Source: Nocardia sp. MH4
Lineage (GTDB): Bacteria; Actinomycetota; Actinomycetes; Mycobacteriales; Mycobacteriaceae
Direction of reading: 5' to 3'
Length of the DNA stretch: 64,000 nucleotides
NCBI RefSeq assembly: GCF_019266065.1
Contig: NZ_LPNR01000124.1
Span: 76,580-140,579, forward strand
A model generated the notes under the pieces. It saw nothing but the letters and a program-made list of their open reading frames with translations. It was not told the DNA's origin and made no database searches. The position numbers and the translations under genes are program-made. Below are positions 56,931 through 64,000 of the stretch, piece after piece; position 1 is the first letter of the stretch, and every line of letters begins with the position of its first letter.

Positions 56931-58019
56931 GTGTATCCGCCGCAGCCGCCCTACGGCCGACCGGTTCCGCCCGCGTACGGCAGGCCGATGCCGCCGGGGT
57001 ACCCCCGCCCGCTGCCGCCGCCGTACGGCTATGCGCCGCCGGGGTATCCGCCGCCGCGCCGGGGTGGCGGCGGGTGGTTCGGTTCGCTGCTGACCGTGCT
57101 GACGGTGTGTGGGATCGTCGGTGCGCTGCTGGTCGCGGCGGTCTCGCTGTCGGAGGACTCCTCGAAGCGCGACGTCGCCACGACGACGCCGCCGAGTTTC
57201 ACCTACAGCAGTTCGGCCACGCCCGCGCCGACCACGACGAGCCAGACCACCGTGCGCACCTCGGCCCGCACCACCGCGCCGACGACGACGAAACCCGCTG
57301 GGCCGCAACCGGTGATCGCGCTGGGCCAGCATCCGCTGTTCCGCGACAACAGCGCCTTCCTGCCGAACATGGACTGCGATCTGCCGCGCTGGTCGACCGA
57401 CGCGGCGACGGCCAAGGCCTTCTTCGCCGCCGCGCAGGGCTGCCTGGATCAGATGTGGCGGACCAACCTCGCCGCGGCGAACCTGCCGTTCCGCAGCCCC
57501 GGACTCGAGGTCGCGGTGAATCCGTCCGAGCTGTCCTCGCCGTGCGGCGGCGCCACCAGCGACGCGTTCTACTGCAGCGCGTCGAGCACGATCTACATGT
57601 CCACGGCCGGGCTGGTCCTGCACAACACGCCGTATCCGCCGATGGAGGCGCTGTCGGTGTACGCGCACGAGTACGGCCACCACGTGCAGGGACTGACCGG
57701 ACTGCTGCAGGCCTCGTCGAACCAGCGCCGCGAGCAGGGCGCCACCTCGGTCGGCGGGCTGGAGACCTCACGCCGAATGGAATTGCAGGCCAGCTGCTTC
57801 GGCGGCATGTACATCGGTTCGGCCGAGGCGGGCGGTTCGTGGACCTCGCAGGAGGGCTACGCCGCGGTCAAGCACAACTACAACCGCGGTGACGGCAACG
57901 GCCGCCACCGCGATCACGGAACGCCTGAGCACAACGGCAACTGGTACAACCAGGGTTACTCGAAGAACCGCAACTTCGAATGCAACACCTGGTTGTCCCC
58001 GGCCGACGAGGTCAGCTAG
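56931..58019 (+). CDS. Membrane-anchored neutral zinc metallopeptidase (copy 2)
   Basis: A 362-residue paralog of the preceding gene: a Pro-rich leader, a helix at about 48-66 (FGSLLTVLTVCGIVGALLVA), a Thr-rich linker (TPAPTTTSQTTVRTSARTTA), and the domain with 'VYAHEYGHHVQGLTGLLQAS' and 'RRMELQASCFGGMYIGSAEA'. The metal ligands and the Cys positions match copy 1, including the final 'ECNTWLSPADEVS' against 'QCNTFTAAASEVS'. GTG at 56931 has GGAG 8 nt before it; a GTG three codons upstream is the alternative. Its stop is 4 bp from that of the convergent amt gene. Confidence 0.87.
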   Translation: MYPPQPPYGRPVPPAYGRPMPPGYPRPLPPPYGYAPPGYPPPRRGGGGWFGSLLTVLTVCGIVGALLVAAVSLSEDSSKRDVATTTPPSFTYSSSATPAPTTTSQTTVRTSARTTAPTTTKPAGPQPVIALGQHPLFRDNSAFLPNMDCDLPRWSTDAATAKAFFAAAQGCLDQMWRTNLAAANLPFRSPGLEVAVNPSELSSPCGGATSDAFYCSASSTIYMSTAGLVLHNTPYPPMEALSVYAHEYGHHVQGLTGLLQASSNQRREQGATSVGGLETSRRMELQASCFGGMYIGSAEAGGSWTSQEGYAAVKHNYNRGDGNGRHRDHGTPEHNGNWYNQGYSKNRNFECNTWLSPADEVS

Positions 58020-58023
58020 GGGG

Positions 58024-59304
58024 TCAGTGACCCCCGTAGTGCCCCTCGCCGAAGCGGCGCGGCGAACTGCCGTGCACGCCTTCGGCATACGCGGTCTCGG
58101 CGTGCAGGGCGAAGTCGATGCCCGCGGTCTCGTCTTCCTTGCTCACACGGAACCCGATGACCTTGTCGATCAGCTTGCCGATCACGAACGACACCCCGAA
58201 CGCGTACGCCGCGACCACCAGCACGCCGACCAGCTGCTTGCCGAGCTGGGCGAAGCCGCCGCCGTAGAACAGGCCGTTCACGCCGCCGGTCATCACCTCG
58301 GTGGCGAGCAGGCCGATCAGGACCGTGCCGACGATGCCGCCGACGAAGTGCACGCCGACCACGTCGAGCGAATCGTCGTAGCCCGCCTTGTGCTTCCAGC
58401 CGACGGCGAACGAACACACCACACCGGCGGCCAGGCCGACGATCACCGCACCGAGGGTGTTGATCACGCCGCAGGACGGGGTGATCGCGACCAGGCCGGC
58501 CACCGCGCCCGAGGCCGCGCCGAAGGTGGTCGGCCTGCCGTCGCGGATCTGCTCGACGATCAGCCAGCCGAGCATGCCGAGGCTGCCCGCGACCAGCGTG
58601 TTCAGGAAGACCGCCGCCGCGGTGCCGGTGGCGCCGAGCGCGGAACCGGCGTTGAAGCCGAACCAGCCGAACCACAGCAGGCCGGCGCCGAGCAGCACGA
58701 ACGGCAGGTTGTGCGGACGCATCGCGTCGATGTTGAAGCCGATGCGCGGGCCGAGTACCAAAGCCAGGGCCAGCGCCGAGGCACCCGAGGCGATCTCCAC
58801 CACGAGGCCGCCCGCGTAGTCGAGCGTGCCGAAACCGAGCAGCCAGCCGTCGGGACCCCACACCCAGTGCGCGATCGGGGCGTACACGGCCAGCGTCCAC
58901 AGCGGCACGAAGACCATCCAGCCGGAGAACTTCGCGCGGTCGGCGATCGCGCCGGAGACCAGGGCGGCGGTGAGGATCGCGAAGGTCAGCTGGAAGGTGA
59001 CGAACAGCAGCTCCGGAATCGTGCCGCGCACCGAGTCGGGGTTGATTCCGGCCAGGCCGACGTGCTCGAGATCGCCGATCAGGCCGCCGCCCGCGTCGTC
59101 CCCGAAGGCCAGGCTGTACCCGGCCACCAGCCACACCACCGTGACCAGCGGAATCGCGATGAAGCTCATCATGAGCATGTTCAGTACGCCGGTGGAGCGC
59201 ACCATCCCGCCGTAGAAAACAGCCAGCGCTGGCGTCATCAACAGCACCATGGCGGTAGCCGCGAGAAGCCAGGCGGTGGCCGCAGGATCGATCGTTGCGG
59301 GCAC
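58024..59304 (-). CDS. amt: Ammonium transporter (Amt/Mep family)
   Basis: A 426-residue membrane protein with 11 helices, from GTG 59304, 6 nt after AAGGAG. Signatures: 'MTPALAVFYGGMVRSTGVLN' near residue 24-43, 'FQLTFAILTAALVSGAIADR', 'FVPLWTLAVYAPIAHWVWGP' with the paired Trp and first His, 'DYAGGLVVEIASGASALALA' (the AmtB-type DxAGGxxVHxxxG region, with Glu replacing His) and 'VGVHFVGGIVGTVLIGLLAT' with the second pore His. Mycobacterial amt is followed by glnB and glnD; here neither is adjacent. A GlnR-like site lies upstream, so nitrogen control is likely. Confidence 0.93.
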   Translation of the reverse strand: MPATIDPAATAWLLAATAMVLLMTPALAVFYGGMVRSTGVLNMLMMSFIAIPLVTVVWLVAGYSLAFGDDAGGGLIGDLEHVGLAGINPDSVRGTIPELLFVTFQLTFAILTAALVSGAIADRAKFSGWMVFVPLWTLAVYAPIAHWVWGPDGWLLGFGTLDYAGGLVVEIASGASALALALVLGPRIGFNIDAMRPHNLPFVLLGAGLLWFGWFGFNAGSALGATGTAAAVFLNTLVAGSLGMLGWLIVEQIRDGRPTTFGAASGAVAGLVAITPSCGVINTLGAVIVGLAAGVVCSFAVGWKHKAGYDDSLDVVGVHFVGGIVGTVLIGLLATEVMTGGVNGLFYGGGFAQLGKQLVGVLVVAAYAFGVSFVIGKLIDKVIGFRVSKEDETAGIDFALHAETAYAEGVHGSSPRRFGEGHYGGH

Positions 59305-59329
59305 GGTAACTCCTTTCACGCGTGATTGC

Positions 59330-59345
59330 GTTGCAAGGAAATTAC
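59330..59345 (-). promoter_or_regulatory. GlnR-box-like site upstream of amt
   Basis: On the minus strand, GTAAT-TTCCTT-GCAAC matches the actinomycete GlnR half-site pattern GTnAC-n6-GaAAC in 8 of 9 or so defined positions, 26 bp before the amt GTG. The second half of a full quadruple-site is not obvious. Confidence 0.4.
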
Positions 59346-59381
59346 CGAATGCTCACCATCCGTGCTGGTGTCGGCCGGGTT

Positions 59382-60206
59382 CTAGCCGCGGTTTTCCTTC
59401 GCCAGTGCCCTGGTGCCGCGCTTACCGGGAACGGGCAGGTCATCACCGTCGGCGAGCCATTCGGCGGTGATCAGCCAGCGCCGCTGGGCGTGCGCATCGG
59501 CCACATCGAAGAAGACCCGCCTGCCGCGATCGTCGCGTGCGTCCCTGGCCAGCGCCGCCCAGCTCGGGGGCCTGCCGCGCTCGGCGGTGTGCTCGACGAC
59601 GAAGCCGGCGACGAGCTTGCCGATCATGTTGACCGGCTTCTGCGACACCCGGTTGCCGTACTTGGTGGTGTGCCAGCGGCGGGCCGGGCACAGCGAACCC
59701 GGATTCGCGTTCGAGGCGATCCAGCCCGCGCGCTGCGCACGCTCGATCAGCCACAGATGCTTGACCGCCGACGGCGCGATCTCGCCGACCCGCTCGGCGA
59801 TGAGTTCGGTGATCTCGGCATCGGCGAGGATGTCGCGGCGGGTGGGGCCGATGCCGTGTTCGGACCAGTGCGCGGCGGCGAGCCGGGCCAGGATGCGGCC
59901 GAACTCGTCGATGCTGCGCTGGGCGCGCCTGCCGAGCCGCTCGATCCGCTCGGCCTCCCGGCGCATCTCGTTCTGCGCGGTGAGGGTACGGATGGCCGCC
60001 ATCGTCGGCACCTGCCCGCGTTCGAGCAGTTGCAGGATGGCGGCTGCGGTCGCCGGGTCCGCCGCGGCGGCGACGGGCAGCGAATCGCGTTTGATGTCGA
60101 AGTCCTGGGGGCTGATCGCCCGGCTCAGCAGTCCGACCGCGGCGTGGTCGCCGGCGAAGTCGGTGTGGGCGAGCCAGGCGGCTGCGATGTCATCACACGA
60201 CAGCAC
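59382..60206 (-). CDS. Protein of unknown function with helical C-terminal region
   Basis: A 274-residue protein from the GTG at 60206, which has GGAGG about 11 nt before it and where codon bias becomes steady. It reads 'VLSCDDIAAAWLAHTDFAGD', 'GLLSRAISPQDFDIKRDSLP', then a long helical stretch (ILQLLERGQVPTMAAIRTLT and EAERIERLGRRAQRSIDEFG). The C-terminal half has 'GPTRRDILADAEITELIAER' and 'WSEHGIGPTRRDI', a pattern like a wing-helix module, but no named family comes to mind. A longer frame reaches 60509 without good codon bias. A regulatory or DNA-binding role is a guess. Confidence 0.55.
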   Translation of the reverse strand: MLSCDDIAAAWLAHTDFAGDHAAVGLLSRAISPQDFDIKRDSLPVAAAADPATAAAILQLLERGQVPTMAAIRTLTAQNEMRREAERIERLGRRAQRSIDEFGRILARLAAAHWSEHGIGPTRRDILADAEITELIAERVGEIAPSAVKHLWLIERAQRAGWIASNANPGSLCPARRWHTTKYGNRVSQKPVNMIGKLVAGFVVEHTAERGRPPSWAALARDARDDRGRRVFFDVADAHAQRRWLITAEWLADGDDLPVPGKRGTRALAKENRG

Positions 60207-60646
60207 GGTGAAACGTTCCTCCGGTCGGCGGTGGGGGAGCGATACGGTGCGCGAAGGTTGTGCCCCGGTCGGGATGAGGGACCGGCCGGGGTCACCAACC
60301 TGATGAAGGTTTGGCCACCGAAGTTGCCGAGATCCACGGTAGCCAGGGGCTTGCGCCGCTGTCACGACGATTGATTGTTTCGTTACATCCAGAAAGGGAC
60401 CGTCAATCGGGGAACCGGTACGCATTTCCACGGCAACCAGGATTGATTGCTGTTCTTCTGGCGATTCGCCGCGCGCGATGCAGTCGTTAGCTCCGTCGTA
60501 ACGCTTCACTGACCGGGTTTGCCCACCCGCTCCGAACCCGCACCCGAACTGTGATCTACATCACGTTTGTGCGGCGGGGTTCGGACGGCCCGGCAACGCG
60601 TCGGCCGCTCATCCACCTGTCACAGTGCGGCGGTAGCCTGTGGGCC
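60207..60646 (+). promoter_or_regulatory. Upstream region of dnaX with a CRP-type site
   Basis: A 440-bp gap with no confident gene. TGTGATCTACATCACG (60550-60565) matches the actinomycete CRP core GTG-N8-CAC exactly and lies about 80 bp before the dnaX start. A cAMP-receptor-protein-like regulator may act here; this is an inference from the motif only. Confidence 0.45.
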
Positions 60647-63484
60647 GTGGCTCTGTACCGGAAGTATCGACCGGCGACGTTCGCTGAGGTAGTGGGTCAG
60701 GAGCATGTCACCGACCCGCTGAGTACGGCGCTGGATACCGGACGGATCAGTCACGCGTATCTGTTCTCCGGTCCCCGTGGCTGCGGCAAGACCTCGTCGG
60801 CGCGCATCCTCGCGCGCTCGCTCAACTGTGTGGAGGGGCCGACCTCCACGCCGTGCGGGGTCTGCGCATCCTGTGTGGCGCTCGGGCCGGGCGGTGCGGG
60901 CAATCTCGACGTCATCGAGCTCGACGCGGCCAGTCACGGTGGTGTCGACGACACCCGTGAGCTGCGCGATCGCGCGTTCTACGCGCCCGCCGAGTCGCGC
61001 TATCGCGTGTTCATCGTCGACGAGGCGCACATGGTCACCACGGCCGGGTTCAACGCGCTGCTCAAGATCGTCGAGGAGCCGCCCGCCCACCTGATCTTCA
61101 TCTTCGCCACCACCGAACCGGACAAGGTGCTGCCGACGATCCGCTCGCGCACCCACCACTACCCCTTCCGGCTGCTGCCGCCCGCGACCATGCGCGGCCT
61201 GCTCGGCAAGATCTGCGAGCAGGAACACGTGCCGGTCGAGGAAGCGGTGTATCCGCTGGTCATCCGGGCGGGCGGGGGATCTCCGCGTGACAGTCTGAGC
61301 GTGCTCGACCAGCTGCTGGCCGGTGCCGGGCCCGAGGGCGTCACCTACCCGCGCGCGGTCTCGCTGCTCGGCGTCACCGACGTCGCGCTGATCGACGACG
61401 CGATCGACGCGCTCGCCGCCGTCGACGGCGCCGCGCTGTTCGGCACCATCGACAGCGTGATGGAGGCGGGCCACGACCCGCGCCGCTTCGCCGTCGACCT
61501 GCTCGAGCGCCTGCGCGATCTGATCCTGCTGCGCGCGGTGCCCGACGCCGCCGAGCGCGGTCTGGTCTCCGGCCCCGGCGGCGTCCTGGAACGCATGCGT
61601 GACCAGGCCGAACGCCTCGGCCCAGCCACCCTCACCCGCTACGCCGAACTCCTGCACGAGGGCCTCGGCGAAATGCGCGGCGCGACCGCCCCCCGCCTCC
61701 TGCTCGAGGTCATCTGCGCCCGCATGCTCCTGCCGTCGGTCTCCGACGCCGAATCCGCCACCCTCCAGCGCCTGGAACGCCTGGAGCGGGGATTCGCCGG
61801 CGGCGCAGTGCCTTCCGCCCCCGCCCGCCCCGGCCCCGCGGCCGGCGAACCATCCCCCGAGCACGCCGCTCCGTCCGAGCGCCCGGCTCCCCGCCCCGCG
61901 GGCGCCGAGAGCCGTCGCCGAGGCGCCGAGCTCCTGGCCGCCGCCCGCGCCGAAAAGGAAGCGGCCGCAGGCGGTTCGGCCACGCCCCACCGTGAGCGCC
62001 CCGCCGCGGGCGGCCCAGTCGCGTTCGAGTCCACGGCCCAGGCTCCTGCGCAGCAGAATGTGGCGCCCGCACCGGCTGGGCAGCAGAATGTGGCGCCCGC
62101 ACCAGCTGGGCAGCAGAGTGCGGCACCCGCGTCGGCTGACCGGCAGAACGCGGCAGCCGCGTCGGCTGACCGGCAGAGTGCGGCAGCCGCGTCGGCTGGG
62201 CGGCAGAGTGTGGCGGCCGCACCGTCGAGCTCGGTCGAGGAGCAGGGTTCTGCCGCAGGTCAGCCGGGTCCGGCGATCGGTGGCGCCGCTGTGGAAGGTT
62301 CTGCCGCGCAGTCGCATTCGGGTGCGGCTTTGGTTTCTGACGGCGGGGCAGTCGTGTTGACGCAGGGCGAGGCCCCCATCCCTGGCGTAGAAGGTGAGGC
62401 GGCACAGGCTGTTTCGCGCTCGGGCGCGGCCGCTCCCGCAGGCGCGTCACCGTCGCGCGACATCGAGCAGGTCGCTGACGATACGCAGCGTCCGGCGGCT
62501 GCGCGCGAACAGGCCGCTCCGCAACACGTGGCTCCGCACCAGGTCACGGCCCCGCAGTCGGCGGTTTCTCCCGCATCGGTCGCTGGTACGGAACCGGCTG
62601 GCCAAGCGCCCGCGGTGATGCCGGAAGTGCCGCCGCGTCAGGCGCCCGCGCAGAGCGTCGTGTCTCCGCACGAATCCACAGGACCGCAGACTGCGGCGCC
62701 GCGCCAGGAGCCCGCCGCCGCTCCGCAGCAACCCGCCGCCTCTGCTTCGCAGCAGCCGGCCGCATCGCAGCAGCCCTCCGCATCGCAGTCACCGGCCGCA
62801 CCGGCGGAGGATCTTGTCGCGCTGGTCGACGGAGCCTGGGCGGAGATCAAGGGGAAGGTGCGGGAATTCGGGCCGACCTTGCAGGCCCTGTTGTCGGGGG
62901 CGGCGGTGTCGCGGGCCGAGGGCGACGTGATCGTGTTCGCGCATCAGAGCCCGCCGTTGGCGCAGCGGCTGTCGGATCCGCGCAATATCGACGCGGTGCG
63001 GTCGGCGGTGCGCGCGGTGCTCGGTCGCGAGCTGGATGTGCGCTGGGAGACGGGTGCGCCCGCGCCGCGTCCGGCGGCGAAGTCGGCGAGCGCGGCGCGC
63101 GGTACCGGTCAGGGCGAGGCGAAACCGGCGGGCCGTCCCAAGTTCTCCCGGCCGAGCCAGGCCGGGGGCGGTCAGCAGGCGGGCGCGTCGGGTCAGGCCA
63201 AGTCGGCCGCCGACGACGACATCCCGCCGCCCGACTTCCCCGACCTACCCGACGACCCCGGTCCCGACGAGGGGTATGGGGCCGAGTCGAGCCGGTCCGG
63301 TGGCGATTCCGGGCGCGGTGCCAGGCCGGGTGACGCGGTGCTGGCGCCCCCGACGCCGGAAGAGGAGCAGGAGATGCTGGCCGCCGCCGCGGAGCCGGTG
63401 GCGCCCGGAGATCGGCAGGACCCGGACGAGGTCGCTCTGGCGTTGCTGCGAGACGAGCTCGGAGCGAAGAGTCTGGATGGTTGA
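60647..63484 (+). CDS. dnaX: DNA polymerase III subunits gamma and tau
   Basis: A 945-residue clamp-loader ATPase, longer than E. coli tau (643). From the GTG at 60647 it reads VALYRKYRPATFAEVVGQEH, the classic start. Walker A 'GPRGCGKT' 42-49, zinc-binding Cys61/70/73/76, Walker B DEAH 125-128, sensor 1 'FIFATTEPDKVLPTIRSRTH' and the lid/sensor 2 'GSPRDSLSVLDQLLAGAG' are present. Domain III ends near residue 365. A 330-residue Ala/Pro/Gln-rich linker follows, with six 10-residue repeats, and then a conserved C-terminal tau region (about 720-800: 'LVDGAWAEIKGKVREFGPTL') that binds the polymerase and helicase. I did not see an A-run slippery site for a short gamma form. Confidence 0.95.
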   Translation: MALYRKYRPATFAEVVGQEHVTDPLSTALDTGRISHAYLFSGPRGCGKTSSARILARSLNCVEGPTSTPCGVCASCVALGPGGAGNLDVIELDAASHGGVDDTRELRDRAFYAPAESRYRVFIVDEAHMVTTAGFNALLKIVEEPPAHLIFIFATTEPDKVLPTIRSRTHHYPFRLLPPATMRGLLGKICEQEHVPVEEAVYPLVIRAGGGSPRDSLSVLDQLLAGAGPEGVTYPRAVSLLGVTDVALIDDAIDALAAVDGAALFGTIDSVMEAGHDPRRFAVDLLERLRDLILLRAVPDAAERGLVSGPGGVLERMRDQAERLGPATLTRYAELLHEGLGEMRGATAPRLLLEVICARMLLPSVSDAESATLQRLERLERGFAGGAVPSAPARPGPAAGEPSPEHAAPSERPAPRPAGAESRRRGAELLAAARAEKEAAAGGSATPHRERPAAGGPVAFESTAQAPAQQNVAPAPAGQQNVAPAPAGQQSAAPASADRQNAAAASADRQSAAAASAGRQSVAAAPSSSVEEQGSAAGQPGPAIGGAAVEGSAAQSHSGAALVSDGGAVVLTQGEAPIPGVEGEAAQAVSRSGAAAPAGASPSRDIEQVADDTQRPAAAREQAAPQHVAPHQVTAPQSAVSPASVAGTEPAGQAPAVMPEVPPRQAPAQSVVSPHESTGPQTAAPRQEPAAAPQQPAASASQQPAASQQPSASQSPAAPAEDLVALVDGAWAEIKGKVREFGPTLQALLSGAAVSRAEGDVIVFAHQSPPLAQRLSDPRNIDAVRSAVRAVLGRELDVRWETGAPAPRPAAKSASAARGTGQGEAKPAGRPKFSRPSQAGGGQQAGASGQAKSAADDDIPPPDFPDLPDDPGPDEGYGAESSRSGGDSGRGARPGDAVLAPPTPEEEQEMLAAAAEPVAPGDRQDPDEVALALLRDELGAKSLDG
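62051..62230 (+). repeat. Six tandem 30-bp repeats in dnaX
   Basis: Six units of 30 bp, each encoding a variant of the decapeptide QQNVAPAPAG. The first two are nearly identical and the rest have diverged, as in recent expansion of a disordered linker. In frame, so not harmful. Confidence 0.9.
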
Positions 63485-63672
63485 CAGCCACCGGCTGGAC
63501 CACGTTAAGTTAACCGGAGTTCGCACACCACGGTAGTATGAACGGGTGGCCGGAATCGCCGGATGGAGCATGGCTCTATGCTCCGCTGGTGCTGCCGGAT
63601 TTGTACGGCGTCGAGACAGTTGGTCGTGGCGTTCGTGCGGCCACCGCACCCCAAGGAAGGAAACACTCCGAT

Positions 63673-64000
63673 ATGACCACAGAGGCCTACATCTACGAGG
63701 CCATCCGCACTCCGCGCGGCCGCGGCAAGAAGAACGGCTCGCTGCACTCGGTCAAGCCGATCGATCTGACTGTTGGTCTGATCCAGGAGCTGCGTGGCCG
63801 CTTCCCCAACCTCGACGAGGACCAGATCTCGGACCTCATCCTCGGTGTCGTCACCCCCGTCGGTGACCAGGGCATGGACATCGCCCGCACCGCGGTCACC
63901 ATCGCGGGTCTGCCCGACACCGTCGGTGGCTTCCAGCTCAACCGCTTCTGTGCTTCCGGCCTCGAGGCCGTGAACCTGGCTGCGCAGAAGGTTCGCTCCG
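63673..64000 (+). CDS. fadA: Acetyl-CoA C-acetyltransferase / thiolase, partial
   Basis: The gene runs off the right edge after 109 residues. It opens MTTEAYIYEAIRTPRGRGKK and has the thiolase N-terminal pattern: 'TVGLIQELRGRFPNLDEDQI', 'LILGVVTPVGDQGMDIARTA', and the nucleophilic Cys in 'QLNRFCASGLEAVNLAAQKV'. Thiolases cleave 3-ketoacyl-CoA in beta-oxidation or condense acetyl-CoA; the opening fits the FadA branch of actinomycetes. AAGGAAGGAA lies 12 nt upstream of ATG 63673. There is a 188-bp gap after dnaX; within it GTTAAGTTAAC (63504-63514) is a short palindrome. A fadB-type gene is expected downstream. Confidence 0.9.
   Translation, partial: MTTEAYIYEAIRTPRGRGKKNGSLHSVKPIDLTVGLIQELRGRFPNLDEDQISDLILGVVTPVGDQGMDIARTAVTIAGLPDTVGGFQLNRFCASGLEAVNLAAQKVRS

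Noticed and set aside
62051..62230. Regular 30-bp repeats resembling a CRISPR array
   Set aside because: The repeats are contiguous without spacers and in frame within dnaX.
63481..63539. TTGACA near the dnaX stop and a TAGTAT further on as a promoter for the thiolase gene
   Set aside because: The two are 47 bp apart, far beyond the 16-18 bp needed.

Overview
The window looks like chromosomal DNA of a high-GC mycolic-acid actinomycete, most likely Nocardia or a close relative. This is inferred from strong G/C bias at third codon positions, frequent GTG and TTG starts, a mycothiol-dependent isomerase-family gene, MMPL transporters, a wax-ester-synthase-like protein, a bacterial nitric oxide synthase, and a gene set that recalls one arm of the mycobacterial chromosome (hisC2/pat, tyrA, tadA, an aspC-like aminotransferase, the SRP RNA, dnaX). 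No 16S gene is present, so the genus is an inference.

Layout. 1-7.5 kb: a truncated quinone oxidoreductase, tRNA-Ser(UGA), an NTF2-like protein, a two-domain Lrp regulator divergent from a VOC protein, a damaged PRC-barrel/DUF2382 gene, nitric oxide synthase oxygenase, an aromatic aminotransferase and a dienelactone-hydrolase relative. 7.6-13.0 kb: tRNA-Ser(GCU) and tRNA-Arg(ACG). A 5.2-kb integrated element starts in the 3' end of the Arg tRNA. It is bounded by 36-bp direct repeats, has a matching 20-bp repeat inside each end, a truncated tyrosine integrase, and cargo of unknown function that includes an AT-rich HNH-like gene. 13-25 kb: small-molecule enzymes, a secreted phytase-like lipoprotein, a Dcm-Vsr pair, a heterodimeric ABC exporter, tyrA, tadA and its partner, and tRNA-Ser(CGA).

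25-36 kb: two tandem MMPL transporters divergent from a TetR regulator with a clear palindromic operator candidate, an Rrf2-type regulator, and a second heterodimeric ABC exporter. 35.6-40.6 kb: a queuosine-related group (tgt, a YhhQ-type transporter, gluQRS) with two proline/glutamine-rich membrane proteins between them. 40.6-48.3 kb: a structured intergenic region before an orphan DUF397 gene, a WS/DGAT-like protein, two XRE regulators, a ThrE-type exporter, tRNA-Ser(GGA), a TetR regulator and a membrane-anchored exported protein. 48.4-64 kb: SRP RNA, an aspC-like aminotransferase, a methyltransferase, an HhH-GPD protein, an exported protein, a ROK regulator, a DUF2207 membrane protein, two tandem HEYGHH metallopeptidases, an Amt transporter, dnaX and the start of a thiolase gene.

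The genes are mostly housekeeping and envelope or transport functions in short operons. Convergent pairs are usually separated by strong hairpins. The clearest accessory region is the tRNA-Arg element. All four serine tRNA isoacceptors lie in this one window.
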